DNA of 64,000 nt from Osmia lignaria lignaria (lineage: Eukaryota > Arthropoda > Insecta > Hymenoptera > Megachilidae), in the NCBI RefSeq assembly GCF_051020975.1, contig NW_027478171.1:1364001-1428000 (forward strand), written 5' to 3'. A program made the position numbers and the translations under genes. Position 1 is the first letter of the stretch. Every line of letters starts with the position of its first letter. This document shows, one piece after another, positions 48,838 through 60,097 of this stretch. Under the pieces are notes generated by a model, which saw only the letters and a list, made by a program, of their open reading frames with translations, was not told where the DNA came from and did no database searches.

Positions 48838-49419
48838 TTGCAGATTTATCTCAAGGGAAGGGGCCTGACGGACATATTTGGAGATATTTCTTCTTCTTGT
48901 TGTTCTTCTTCTGCACAGCTAAGCTGGAAGTGGCATTTGCGGCTCGCACTATTGCAGAGTTATCTCAAAGAAAGGGGCCACGGTGTTTCTGTATCTCTAT
49001 TATGTTGGTGCGGCTTCGTAACTTTTAAATATCTAGATATATCTCGAAAACTACGCTTCTGATCAAAAAATATCATAGAACATAAATTGTAGGAAACATA
49101 ATTCTCTACAAAAAAGGTCTCTTAACATTTTGCCATAGCTCGCTTGGTTTCCGAGATATTTGCAGATATATCTCAAGGGCAGGGGCCTGACGGACATATT
49201 TCGAGATATTTCTTCTTCTTGTTGTTCTTCTTCTGCACAGCTAAGCTGGAAGTGGCATTTACAGCTCGCAATAGTGCAGAGTTATCTCAAAGAAAGGAGC
49301 CACGGTGTTTCTGTATCTCTGTTATGTTGGTGCGGCTTCGGAACTTTTAAATATCTTGATATATCTCGAGAACTACGCATCTGATCAAAAAATATCATAG
49401 AACATAAAAAGTAGGAAAC
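48838..49419. repeat. Zone 4 entry monomers
   Basis: 48838 has a private ATATTTGGAGATATTTC, GCACTATTG and CTTCGTAAC. Most of 49160 is included: it is entered by GCTCGCTTGGTTTCC and has GCAGATATATCTCAAGGGCA, CATTTACAGC and AAAGGAGCC. Both are zone 2 types, close to 28883 and 29205. Confidence 0.8.
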
Positions 49420-50670
49420 ATAATTCTCTACAAAAAAGATCTCTTAACATTTTGCCATAGCTCGCTTCGTTTCCGAGATATTTGCAGATTTATCTCAAGG
49501 GAAGGGGCCTGACGGACATATTTCGAGATATTTCTTCTTCTTGTTGTTCTTCTTCTGCACAGCTAAGCTGGAAGTGGCATTTGCGGCTCGCACTAGTGCA
49601 CAGTTATCTCAAAGAAAGGGGCCACGGTGTTTCTGTATCTCTAATATGTTGGTGCGGCTTCGGAACTTTTAAGTATCTCGATATATCTCGAAAACTACGC
49701 TTCTGATCAGAAAATATCATAGAACATAAATTGTAGGAAACATAATTCTCTACAAAAAACGTCTCTTAACATTTTGCCATAGCTCGCTTCGTTTCCGAGA
49801 TATTTGCAGATTCAGCTCAAAGGAACTGGCCTGACGGACATATTTCGAGATATTTCTTCTTCTTGTTGTTCTTCCTCTGCACAGCTAAGCTGGAAGTGGC
49901 ATTTGCAGCTCGCAATAGTGCAGAGTTATCTCAAAGAAAGGGGCCACGGTGTTTCTGTATCTCTATTATGTTGGTGCGGCTTCGGAACTTTTAAATATCT
50001 TGATATATCTCGAGAACTACGCATCTGATCAAAAAATATCATAGAACATAAAAAGTAGGAAACTTAATTGTCTACAAAAAAGGTCTCTTAACATTTTGCC
50101 ATAGCTCGCTTCGTTTCCGAGATATTTGCAGATTTATCTCAAGGAAAGGGGCCTGACGGACATATTTCGAGATATTTTTTCTTCTTGTTGTTCTTCTTCT
50201 GCACAGCTAAGCTGGAAGTGGCATTTGCGGCTCGCACTAGTGCAGAGTTATCTCAAAGAAAGGGGCCACGGTGTTTCTGTATCTGTATTATGTTGGTGCG
50301 GCTTCGGAACTTTTAAATATCTTGATATATCTCGAGAACTACGCATCTGATCAAAAAATATCATAGAACATAAAAAGTAGGAAACTTAATTCTCTACAAA
50401 AAAGGTCTCTTAACATTTTGCCATAGCTCGCTTTGTTTCCGAGATATTTGCAGATTTATCTCAAGGGAAGGGGCCTGACGGACATATTTCGAAATATTTC
50501 TTCTTCTTGTTGTTCTTCTTCTGCACAGCTAAGCTGGAAGTGGCATTTGCGGCTCGCACTATTGCAGAGTTATCTCAAAGAAAGGGGCCACGGTGTTTCT
50601 GTATCTCTATTATGTTGGTGCGGCTTCGTAACTTTTAAATATCTCGATATATCTCGAAAACTACGCTTCT
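49420..50670. repeat. Block D15, copy 1
   Basis: Matches 51996-53246 at an offset of 8 monomers (2576 bp). Ordered markers are AAAAAAGATCTC, CTCTAATATG with TTTTAAGTATC, TTCAGCTCAAAGGAACTGG, AATTGTCTAC, CAAGGAAAGG with TATTTTTTC and TGTATCTGTATTATG, then CGAAATATTTC with GCACTATTG and CTTCGTAAC. Here CTGATCAGAAAAT and GCTTTGTTTCC are private. Confidence 0.9.
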
Positions 50671-51995
50671 GATCAAAAAATATCATAGTACATAAATTGT
50701 AGGAAACATAATTCTCTACAAAAAAGGTCTCTTAACATTTTGCCATAGCTCGCTTGGTTTCCGAGATATTTGCAGATATATCTCAAGGGCAGGGGCCTGA
50801 CGGACATATTTCGAGATATTTCTTCTTCTTGTTGTTCTTCCTCTGCACAGCTAAGCTGGAAGTGGCATTTGCGGCTCGCACTATTGCAGAGTTATCTCAA
50901 AGAAAGGGGCCACGGTGTTTCTGTATCTCTATTATGTTGGTGCGGCTTCGTAACTTTTAAATATCTAGATATATCTCGAAAACTACGCTTCTGATCAAAA
51001 AATATCATAGAACATAAATTGTAGGAAACATAATTCTCTACAAAAAAGGTCTCTTAACATTTTGCCATAGCTCGCTTGGTTTCCGAGATATTTGCAGATA
51101 TATCTCAAGGGCAGGGGCCTGACGGACATATTTCGAGATATTTCTTCTTCTTGTTGTTCTTCTTCTGCACAGCTAAGCTGGAAGTGGCATTTACAGCTCG
51201 CAATAGTGCAGAATTATCTCAAAGAAAGGAGCCACGGAGTTTCTGTATCTCTATTATGTTGGTGCGGCTTCGGAACTTTTAAATATCTTGATATATCTCG
51301 AGAACTACGCATCTGATCAAAAAATATCATAGAACATAAAAAGTAGGAAACTTAATTCTCTACAAATAAGGTCTCTTAACATTTTGCCATAGCTCGCGTC
51401 GTTTCCGAGATATTTGCAGATTTATCTCAAGGGAAGGGGCCTGACGGACATATTTCGAGATATTTCTTCTTCTTGTTGTTCTTCTTCTGCACAGCTAAGC
51501 TGGAAGTGGCATTTGCGGCTCACCCTAGTGCAGAGTTATCTCAAAGAAAGGGGCCACGGTGTTTCTGTATCTGTATTATGTTGGTGCGGCTTCGGAACTT
51601 TTAAATATCTTGATATATCTCGAGAACTACGCATCTGATCAAAAAATATCATAGAACATAAAAAGTAGGAAACTTAATTCTCTACAAAAAAGGTCTCTTA
51701 ACATTTTGCCATAGCTCGCTTCGTTTCCGAGATATTTGCAGATTTATCTCAAGGGGAGGGGCCTGACGGACATATTTCGAGATATTTCTTCTTCTTGTTG
51801 TTCTTCTTCTGCACAGCTAAGCTGGAAGTGGCATTTGCGGCTCGCACTAGTGCAGAGTTATCTCAAAGAAAGGGGCCACGGTGTTTCTGTATCTGTATTA
51901 TGTTGGTGCGGCTTCGGAACTTTTAAATATCTTGATATATTTCGAGAACTACGCGTCTGATCAAAAAATATCATAGAACATAAAAAGTAGGAAAC
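50671..51995. repeat. Zone 4 monomers between D15 copies
   Basis: 50770 and 51092 are both entered by GCTCGCTTGGTTTCC and have GCAGATATATCTCAAGGGCA. 50770 continues as the GCACTATTG with CTTCGTAAC type, and 51092 as the CATTTACAGC type with private GCAGAATTATC and CACGGAGTTTC. 51414 and 51736 are adjacent GCACTAG-type monomers with TGTATCTGTATTATG; 51414 reads GGCTCACCCTAG. Confidence 0.82.
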
Positions 51996-53246
51996 ATAAT
52001 TCTCTACAAAAAAGATCTCTTAACATTTTGCCATAGCTCGCTTCGTTTCTGAGATATTTGCAGATTTATCTCAAGGGAAGGGGCCTGACGGACATATTTC
52101 GAGATATTTCTTCTTCTTGTTGTTCTTCTTCTGCACAGCTAAGCTGGAAGTGGCATTTGCGGCTCGCACTAGTGCACAGTTATCTCAAAGAAAGGGGCCA
52201 CGGTGTTTCTGTATCTCTAATATGTTGGTGCGGCTTCGGAACTTTTAAGTATCTCGATATATCTCGAAAACTACGCTTCTGATCAAAAAATATCATAGAA
52301 CATAAATTGTAGGAAACATAATTCTCTACAAAAAACGTCTCTTAACATTTTGCCATAGCTCGCTTCGTTTCCGAGATATTTGCAGATTCAGCTCAAAGGA
52401 ACTGGCCTGACGGACATATTTCGAGATATTTCTTCTTCTTGTTGTTCTTCCTCTGCACAGCTAAGCTGGAAGTGGCATTTGCAGCTCGCAATCGTGCAGA
52501 GTTATCTCAAAGAAAGGGGCCACGGTGTTTCTGTATCTCTATTATGTTGGTGCGGCTTCGGAACTTTTAAATATCTTGATATATCTCGAGAACTACGCAT
52601 CTGATCAAAAAATATCATAGAACATAAAAAGTAGGAAACTTAATTGTCTACAAAAAAGGTCTCTTAACATTTTGCCATAGCTCGCTTCGTTTCCGAGATA
52701 TTTGCAGATTTATCTCAAGGAAAGGGGCCTGACGGACATATTTCGAGATATTTTTTCTTCTTGTTGTTCTTCTTCTGCACAGCTAAGCTGGAAGTGGCAT
52801 TTGCGGCTCGCACTAGTGCAGAGTTATCTCAAAGAAAGGGGCCACGGTGTTTCTGTATCTGTATTATGTTGGTGCGGCTTCGGAACTTTTAAATATCTTG
52901 ATATATCTCGAGAACTACGCATCTGATCAAAAAATATCATAGAACATAAAAAGTAGGAAACTTAATTCTCTACAAAAAAGGTCTCTTAACATTTTGCCAT
53001 AGCTCGCTTCGTTTCCGAGATATTTGCAGATTTATCTCAAGGAAAGGGGCCTGACGGACATATTTCGAAATATTTCTTCTTCTTGTTGTTCTTCTTCTGC
53101 ACAGCTAAGCTGGAAGTGGCATTTGCGGCTCGCACTATTGCAGAGTTATCTCAAAGAAAGGGGCCACGGTGTTTCTGTATCTCTATTATGTTGGTGCGGC
53201 TTCGTAACTTTTAAATATCTCGATATATCTCGAAAACTACGCTTCT
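51996..53246. repeat. Block D15, copy 2
   Basis: Second copy of D15. Private bases are CGTTTCTGAGATATTTG near 52047, GCAATCGTGCAG near 52492, and CAAGGAAAGG also in its last monomer (53024), where copy 1 has CAAGGGAAGG. It runs directly into the GAGTGATCTC monomer at 53346. Confidence 0.9.
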
Positions 53247-53345
53247 GATCAAAAAATATCATAGAACATAAATTGTAGGAAACATAATTCTCTACAAAAA
53301 ATGTCTCTTAACATTTTGCCATAGCTCGCTTCGTTTCCGAGATAT

Positions 53346-53989
53346 TTGCAGATTCAGCTCAAAGGAACTGGCCTGACGGACATATTTCGAGATATTTCTT
53401 CTTCTTGTTGTTCTTCCTCTGCACAGCTAAGCTGGAAGTGGCATTTGCGGCTCGCACTAGTGCAGAGTGATCTCAAAGAAAGGGGCCACGGTGTTTCTGT
53501 ATCTCTATTATGTTGGTGCGGCTTCGGAACTTTTAAATATCTCGATATATCTCGAAAACTACGCTTCTGATCAAAAAATATCATAGAGCGTAAATTGTAG
53601 GAAACATTATTCTCTACAAAAAAGGTCTCTTAACATTTTGCCATAGCTCGCTTCGTTTCCGAGATATTTGCAGATTCATCTCAAGGGAAGTGGCCTGACG
53701 GACATATTTCGAGATATTTCTTCTTCTTGTTGTTCTTCTTCTGCACAGCTAAGCTGGAAGTGGCATTTGCAGCTCGCAATAGTGCAGAGTTATCCCAAAG
53801 AAAGGGGCCACGGTGTTTCTGTATCTCTATTATGTTGGTGCGGCTTCGGAACTTTTAAATATCTTGATATATCTCGAGAACTACGCATCTGATCAAAAAA
53901 TATCATACTACATAAAAAGTAGGAAACTTAATTCTCTACAAGAAAGGTCTCTAAACATTTTGCCATAGCTCTCTTCGTTTCCGAGATAT
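53346..53989. repeat. Distant copy of the zone 2 two-monomer segment
   Basis: This pair corresponds to 29849-30492 and 31781-32424, about 21.6 kb away. It shares GAGTGATCTC, GAGCGTAAATTG with CATTATTC, AAGTGGCCTG, GTTATCCCAAAG, ATACTACATAAA and CAAGAAAGGTCTCTAAAC. It lacks the CTTCGGTTCCG change of the zone 2 copies, so it either predates that change or has lost it. Confidence 0.9.
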
Positions 53990-54699
53990 TTGCAGATTTA
54001 TCTCAAGGGAAGGGGCCTGACCGACATATTCCGAGGTATTTCTTCTTCTTGTTGTTCTTCTTCTGCACAGCTAAGCTCGAAGTGGCATTTGCAGCTCGCA
54101 ATAGTGCAGAGTTATCTCAAAGAAAGAGGCCACGGTGTTTCTGTACCTCTATTATGTTGGTGCAGCTTCGGAACTTTTAAATATCTTGATATATCTCGAG
54201 AACTACGCATCTGATCAAAAAATATCATCGAACATAAAAAGTAGGAAACTTAATTGTCTACAAAAAAGGTCTCTTAACATTTTGCCATAGCTCGCTTCGT
54301 TTTCGAGATATTTGCAGATTCAGCTCAAAGGAACTGGCCTGACGGACATATTTCGAGATATTTCTTCTTCTTGTTGTTCTTCCTCTGCACAGCTAAGCTG
54401 GAAGTGGCATCTGCAGCTCGCAATAGTGCAGAGTTATCTTAAAGAAAGGGGCCACGGTGTTTCTGTATCTCTATTATGTTGGTGCGGCTTCGGAACTTTT
54501 AAATATCTCGATATATCTCGAAAACTACGCTTCTGATCAAAAAATATCATAGAACATAAATTGTAGGAAACAAAGTTCTCTACAAAAAAGGTCTCTTAAC
54601 ATTTTGCCATAGCTCGCTTGGTTTCCGAGATATTAGCAGATATATCTCAAGGGCAGGGGCCTGACGGACATATTTCGAGATATTTCTTCTTCTTGTTGT
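53990..54699. repeat. Zone 4 to zone 5 transition monomers
   Basis: 53990 has GACCGACATATTCCGAGG and AAGCTCGAAG. 54312 begins as a TTCAGCTCAAAGGAACTGG monomer with CATCTGCAGC and a private CAAAGTTCTC linker, but ends with the type B downstream block. 54634 is entered by GCTTGGTTTCC and has ATATTAGCAG at the register point. Confidence 0.8.
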
Positions 54700-56243
54700 T
54701 CTTCTTCTGCACAGCTAAGCTGGAAGTGGCATTTGCGGCTCGCACTAGTGCAGAGTTATCTCAAAGAAAGGGGCCACGGTGTTTCTGTATCCCTATTATG
54801 TTGGTGCGGCTTCGGAACTTTTAAATATCTCGATATGTCTCGAAAACTACGCTTCTGATCAAAAAATATCATAGAACATAAATTGTAGGAAACATAATTC
54901 TCTATAAAAAACGTCTCTTAACATTTTGTCATAGCTCGCTTCGTTTCCGAGATATTTGCAGATTCAGCTCAAAGGAACTTGCCTGACGGACATATTTCGA
55001 GATATTTCTTCTTCTTGTTGTTCTTCCTCTGCACAGCTAAGCTGGAAGTGACATTTGCAGCTCGCAATAGTGCAGAGTTATCTCAAAGAAAGGGGCCACG
55101 GTGTTTCTGTATCTCTATTATGTTGGTGCGGCTTCGGAACTTTTAAATATCTTGATATATCTCGAGAACTACGCATCTGATCAAAAAATATCATAAAACA
55201 TAAAAAGTAGGAAACTTAATTCTCTACAAAAAAGGTCTCTTAACATTTTGCCATAGCTCGCTTCGTTTCCAAGATATTTGCAGATTTATCTCAAGGGAAG
55301 GGGCCTGACGGACATATTTCGAGATATTTCTTCTTCTTGTTGTTCTTCTTCTGCACAGCTAAGCTGGAAGTGGCATTTGCGGCTCGCACTAGTGCAGAGT
55401 TATCTCAAAGAAAGGGGCCACGGTGTTTCTGTATCTCTATTATGTTGGTGCGGCTTCGGAACTTTTAAATATCTCGATATATCTCGAAAACTACGCTTCT
55501 GATCAAAAAATATCATAGAACATAAATTGTAGGAAACAGAATTCTCTACAAAAGAGGTCTCTTAACATTTTGCCATAGCTCGCTTCGTTTCCGAGATGTT
55601 TGCAGATTTATCTCAAGGGAAGGGGCCTGACGGACATATTTCGAGATATTTCTTCTTCTTGTTGTTCTTCTTCTGCACAGCTAAGCTGGAAGTGGCATTT
55701 GCGGCTCGCACTAGTGCAGAGTTATCTCAAAGAAAGGGGCCACGGTGTTTCTGTATCCCTATTATGTTGGTGCGGCTTCGGAACTCTTAAATATCTCGAT
55801 ATATCTCGAAAACTACGCTTCTGATCAAAAAATATCATAGAACATAAATTGTAGGAAACATAATTCTCTATAAAAAACGTCTCTTAACATTTTGCCATAG
55901 CGCGCTTCGTTTCCGAGATATTTGCAGATTCAGCTCAAAGGAACTGGCCTGACGGACATATTTCGAGATATTTCTTCTTCTTGTTGTTCTTCCTCTGCAC
56001 AGCTAAGCTGGAAGTGGCATTTGCAGCTCGCAATAGTGCAGAGTTATCTCAAAGAAAGGGGCCACGGTGTTTCTGTATCTCTATTATGTTGGTGCGGCTT
56101 CGGAACTTTTAAATATCTTGACATATCTCGAGAACTACGCATCTGATCAAAAAATATCATCGAACATAAAAAGTAGGAAACTTAATTCTCTACAAAACAG
56201 GTCTCTTAACATTTTGCCATAGCTCTCTTCGTTTCCGAGATAT
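54700..56243. repeat. 3-monomer repeat, diverged pair
   Basis: About 54700-55277 corresponds to 55666-56243 at an offset of 966 bp (3 monomers). They share CTGTATCCCTATTATG and CTCTATAAAAAACG, followed by a TTCAGCTCAAAGGAAC monomer. The copies differ at several bases: GATATGTCTCG, GTGACATTTG and GGAACTTGCC in the first, GGAACTCTTAAA and CATAGCGCGC in the second. It appears older than the other short-period repeats. Confidence 0.82.
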
Positions 56244-56887
56244 TTGCAGATTCAGCTCAAAGGAACTGGCCTGACGGACATATTTCGAGATATTTCTTCT
56301 TCTTGTTGTTCTTCCTCTGCACAGCTAAGCTGGAAGTGGCATTTGCAGCTCGCAATAGTGCAGAGTAATCTTAAAGAAAGGGGCCACGGTGTTTCTGTAT
56401 CTCTATTATGTTGGTGCGGCTTCGGAACTTTTAAATATCTTGATATATCTCGAGAACTACGCATCTGATCAAAAAATGTCATAGAACATAAAAAGTAGGA
56501 AACTTAATTCTCTACACAAAAGGTCTCTTAACATTTTGCCATAGCTCGCTTCGTTTCCGAGATATTTGCATATTTATCTCAAGGGAAGGGGCCTGACGGA
56601 CATATTTCGAGATATTTCTTCTTCTTGTTGTTCTTCTTCTGCACAGCTAAGCTGGAAGTGGCATTTGCGGCTCGCACTAGTGCAGAGTTATCTCAAAGAA
56701 AGGGGCCACCGTGTTTCTGTATCTCTATTATGTTGGTGCGGCTTCGGAACTTTTAAATATCTCGATATATCTCGAAAACTACGCTTCTGATCAAAAAATA
56801 TCATAGAACATAAATTGTAGGAAACATAATTCTCTACAAAAAAGGTCTCTTAACATTTTGCCATAGCTCGCTTCGTTTCCGAGATAT
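56244..56887. repeat. Zone 5 monomers 56244 and 56566
   Basis: 56244 is a TTCAGCTCAAAGGAACTGG monomer with GAGTAATCTTAAAG, close to 41754 and 42720, and it ends in AAAAAATGTCATAG. 56566 is the GCATATTTATC monomer with GGCCACCGTG, like 44008. In both zones the GGCCACCGTG monomer lies just ahead of block D12: directly here, and one monomer ahead at 44008. Confidence 0.82.
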
Positions 56888-58131
56888 TTGCAGATTTATC
56901 TCAAGGGAAGGGGCCTGACGGACATATTTCGAGATATTTCTTCTTCTTGTTGTTCTTCTTCTGCACAGCTGAGCTGGAAGTGGCATTTGCAGGTCGCAAT
57001 AGTGCAGAGTTATCTCAAAGAAAGGGGCCACGGTGTTTCTGTATCTCTATTATGTTGGTGCGGCTTCGGAACTTTTAAATATCTCGATATATCTCGAAAA
57101 CTACGCTTCTGATCAAAAAATATCATAAAGCGTAAATTGTAGGAAACATTATTCTCTACAAAAAAGGTCTCTTAACATTTTGCCATAGCTCGCTTCGTTT
57201 CCGAGATATTTGCAGATTCATCTCAAGGGAAGGGGTCTGACGGACATATTTCGAGATATTTCTTCTTCTTGTTGTTCTTCTTCTGCACAGCTAAGCTCGA
57301 AGCGGCATTTGCAGCTCGCAATAGTGCAGAGTTATCGCAAAGAAAGAGGCCACGGTGTTTCTGTACCTCTATTGTGTTGGTGCAGCTTCGGAACTTTTAA
57401 ATATCTTGATATATCTCGAGAACTACGCATCTGATCAAAAAATATCATACTACATAAAAAGTAGGAAACTTAATTCTCTACAAGAAAGGTCTCTAAACAT
57501 TTTGCCATAGCTCGCTTCGTTTCCCAGATATTTGCAGATTTATCTCAAGGGAAGGGGCCTAACGGACATATTTCGAGATATTTCTTCTTCTTGTTGTTCT
57601 TCTTCTGCACAGCTAAACTGGAAGTGGCATTTCCAGCTCGCAATAGTGCAGAGTTATCTCAAAGAAAGGAGCCACGGTGTTTCTGTATCTCTATTATGTT
57701 GGTGCGGCTTCGGAACTTTTAAATATCTTGATATATCTCGAGAACTACGCATCTGATCAAAAAATATCATAGAACATAAAAAGTAGGAAACTTAATTCTC
57801 TACAAAAAAGGTCTCTTAACATTTTGCCATACCTCGCTTCGTTTCCGAGATATTTGCAGATTTATCTCAAGGGAAGGGGCCTGACGGACATATTTCGAGA
57901 TATTTCTTCTTCTTGTTGTTCTTCTTCTGCACAGCTAAGCTGGAAGTGGCATTTGCGGCTCGCACTAGTGCAGAGTTATCTCAAATAAAGGGGCCACGGT
58001 GTTTCTGTATCTGTATTATGTTGGTGCGGCTTCGGAACTTTTAAATATCTTGATATATCTCGAGAACTACGCATCTGATCAAAAAATATCATAGAACATA
58101 AAAAGTAGGAAACTTAATTCTCTACAAAAAA
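56888..58131. repeat. Block D12, copy 2
   Basis: Second D12 copy. Private bases include ATAAAGCGTAAATTG, TTATCGCAAAG, CTATTGTGTTGG, TTTCCCAGATATTTG and CTCAAATAAAGG. All the other D12 markers are in the same order. Compared with 44330-44651, the monomer just before D12 is missing here, which is another single-monomer difference. Confidence 0.9.
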
Positions 58132-58175
58132 GGTCTCTTAACATTTTCCCATAGCTCGCTTCGTTTCCGAGATAT

Positions 58176-59463
58176 TTGCAGATTTATCTCAAGGGAAGGG
58201 GCCTGACGGACATATTTCGAGATATTTCTTCTTCTTGTTGTTCTTCTTCTGCACAGCTAAACTGGAAGTGGCATTTCCAGCTCGCAATAGTGCAGAGTTA
58301 TCTCAAAGAAAGGGGCCACGGTGTTTCTGTATCTCTATTATGTTGGTGCGGCTTCGGAACTTTTAAATATCTTGATATATCTCGAGAACTACGCATCTGA
58401 TCAAAAAATATCATAGAACACAAAAAGTAGGAAACTTAATTCTCTACAAAAAAGTTCTCTTAACATTTTGCCATAGCTCGCTTCGTTTCCGAGCTATTTG
58501 CAGATTTATCTCAAGGGAAGGGGCCTGACGGACATAATTCGAGATATTTCTTCTCCTTGTTGTTCTTCTTCTGCACAGCTGAGCTGGAAGTGGCATTTGC
58601 AGGTCGCAATAGTGCAGAGTTATCTCAAAGAAAGGGGCCACGGTGTTTCTGTATCTCTATTATGTTGGTGCGGCTTCGGAACTTTTAAATATTTCGATAT
58701 ATCTCGAGAACTACGCATCTGATCAAAAAATATCATAGAACATAAAAAGTAGGAAACTTAATTCTCTACAAAAAAGGTCTCTTAACATTTTGCCATAGCT
58801 CGCTTCGTTTCCGAGATATTTGCAGATTTATCTCAAGGGAAGGGGCCTGACGGACATATTTCGAGATATTTCTTCTTCTTGTTGTTCTTCTTCTGCACAG
58901 CTAAACTGGAAGTGGCATTTCCAGCTCGCAATAGTGCAGAGTTATCTCAAAGAAAGGGGCCACGGTGTTTCTGTATCTCTATTATGTTGGTGCGGCTTCG
59001 GAACTTTTAAATATCTTGATATATCTCGAGAACTACGCATCTGATCAAAAAATATCATAGAACACAAAAAGTAGGAAACTTAATTCTCTACAAAAAAGGT
59101 CTCTTAACATTTTGCCATAGCTCGCTTCGTTTCCGAGATATTTGCAGATTTATCTCAAGGGAAGGGGCCTGACGGACATATTTCGAGATATTTCTTCTTC
59201 TTGTTGTTCTTCTTCTGCACAGCTGAGCTGGAAGTGGCATTTGCAGGTCGCAATAGTGCAGAGTTATCTCAAAGAAAGGGGCCACGGTGTTTCTGTATCT
59301 CTATTATGTTGGTGCGGCTTCGGAACTTTTAAATATTTCGATATATCTCGAAAACTACGCTTCTGATCAAAAAATATCATAGAGCGTAAATTGTAGGAAA
59401 CATTATTCTGTACAAAAAAGGTCTCTTAACATTTTGCCATAGCTCGCTTCGTTTCCGAGATAT
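58176..59463. repeat. 2-monomer repeat, two copies (644 bp unit)
   Basis: 58176-58819 and 58820-59463 each contain an AAACTGG, TTTCCAGCTCG monomer with the ACACAAAAAGTAGG linker, followed by a CAGCTGAGCTGG, GCAGGTCGC monomer with ATATTTCGATATATC. The same pair occurs once at 46906-47549. Copy 1 has private GAGCTATTTG, ACATAATTCG and TTCTCCTTG. Copy 2 ends in a type B downstream block. Confidence 0.9.
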
Positions 59464-59780
59464 TTGCAGATTCATCTCAAGGGGTCTGACGGACATATTT
59501 CGAGATATTTCTTCTTCTTGTTGTTCTTCTTCTGCACAGCTAAGCTGGAAGTGTCATTTGCGGCTCGCACTAGTGCAGAGTTATCTCAAAGAAAGGGGCC
59601 ACGGTGTTTCTGTATCTCTATTATGTTGGTGCGGCTTCGGAACTTTTAAATATCTCGATATATCTCGAAAACTACGCTTCTGATCAAAAAATATCATAGA
59701 GCGTAAATTGTAGGAAACATTATTCTCTACAAAAAAGGTCTCTTAACATTTTGCCATAGCTCGCTTCGTTTCCGAGATAT
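59464..59780. repeat. 317 bp monomer, 5-base deletion
   Basis: Five bases are missing from CTCAAGGGAAGGGGTCTG, leaving CTCAAGGGGTCTG at about 59475-59487. The next monomer (59781-60097) has the same deletion, as do 62996-63312 and 63313-63629. No other monomer has it, so it is a single founder event amplified twice: into neighbours and then as a block. Confidence 0.93.
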
Positions 59781-60097
59781 TTGCAGATTCATCTCAAGGG
59801 GTCTGACGGACATATTTCGAGATATTTCTTCTTCTTGTTGTTCTTCTTCTGCACAGCTAAGCTGGAAGTGGCATTTGCAGCTCGCAATAGTGCAGAGTTA
59901 TCTCAAAGAGAGGGGCCACGGTGTTTCTGTATCTCTATTATGTTGGTGCGGCTTCGGAACTTTTAAATATCTTGATATATCTCGAGAACTACGCATCTGA
60001 TCAAAAAATATCATACAACATAAAAAGTAGGAAACTTAATTCTCTACAAAAAAGGTCTCTTAACATTTTGCCATACCTCGCTTCGTTTCCGAGATAT
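59781..60097. repeat. 317 bp monomer, second of the pair
   Basis: This has the same 5-base deletion as its left neighbour but is type A, with GCAGCTCGCAATAG, CAAAGAGAGGGG and CATACAACAT. The neighbour is type B, with AAGTGTCATTTG. The shared deletion on two haplotypes shows that the front of the monomer has been recombined onto different backs. Confidence 0.92.

Larger units (their letters stand above)
48838..54311. repeat. Zone 4: return of zone 2 monomer types
   Basis: Monomers with GCACTATTG plus CTTCGTAAC (48838, 50448, 50770, 53024), GCTCGCTTGGTTTCC junctions (49146, 50756, 51078), CTCTAATATG (49482, 52058) and CAAGGAAAGG (50126, 52702, 53024) are the types of 26-32.5 kb. The pair 53346-53989 matches 29849-30492 and 31781-32424 in its rare changes: GAGTGATCTC, GAGCGTAAATTG, GTTATCCCAAAG and ATACTACATAAA. 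Zone 3 markers such as GCATATTTATC are absent from 48838 to 54311. Confidence 0.85.
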
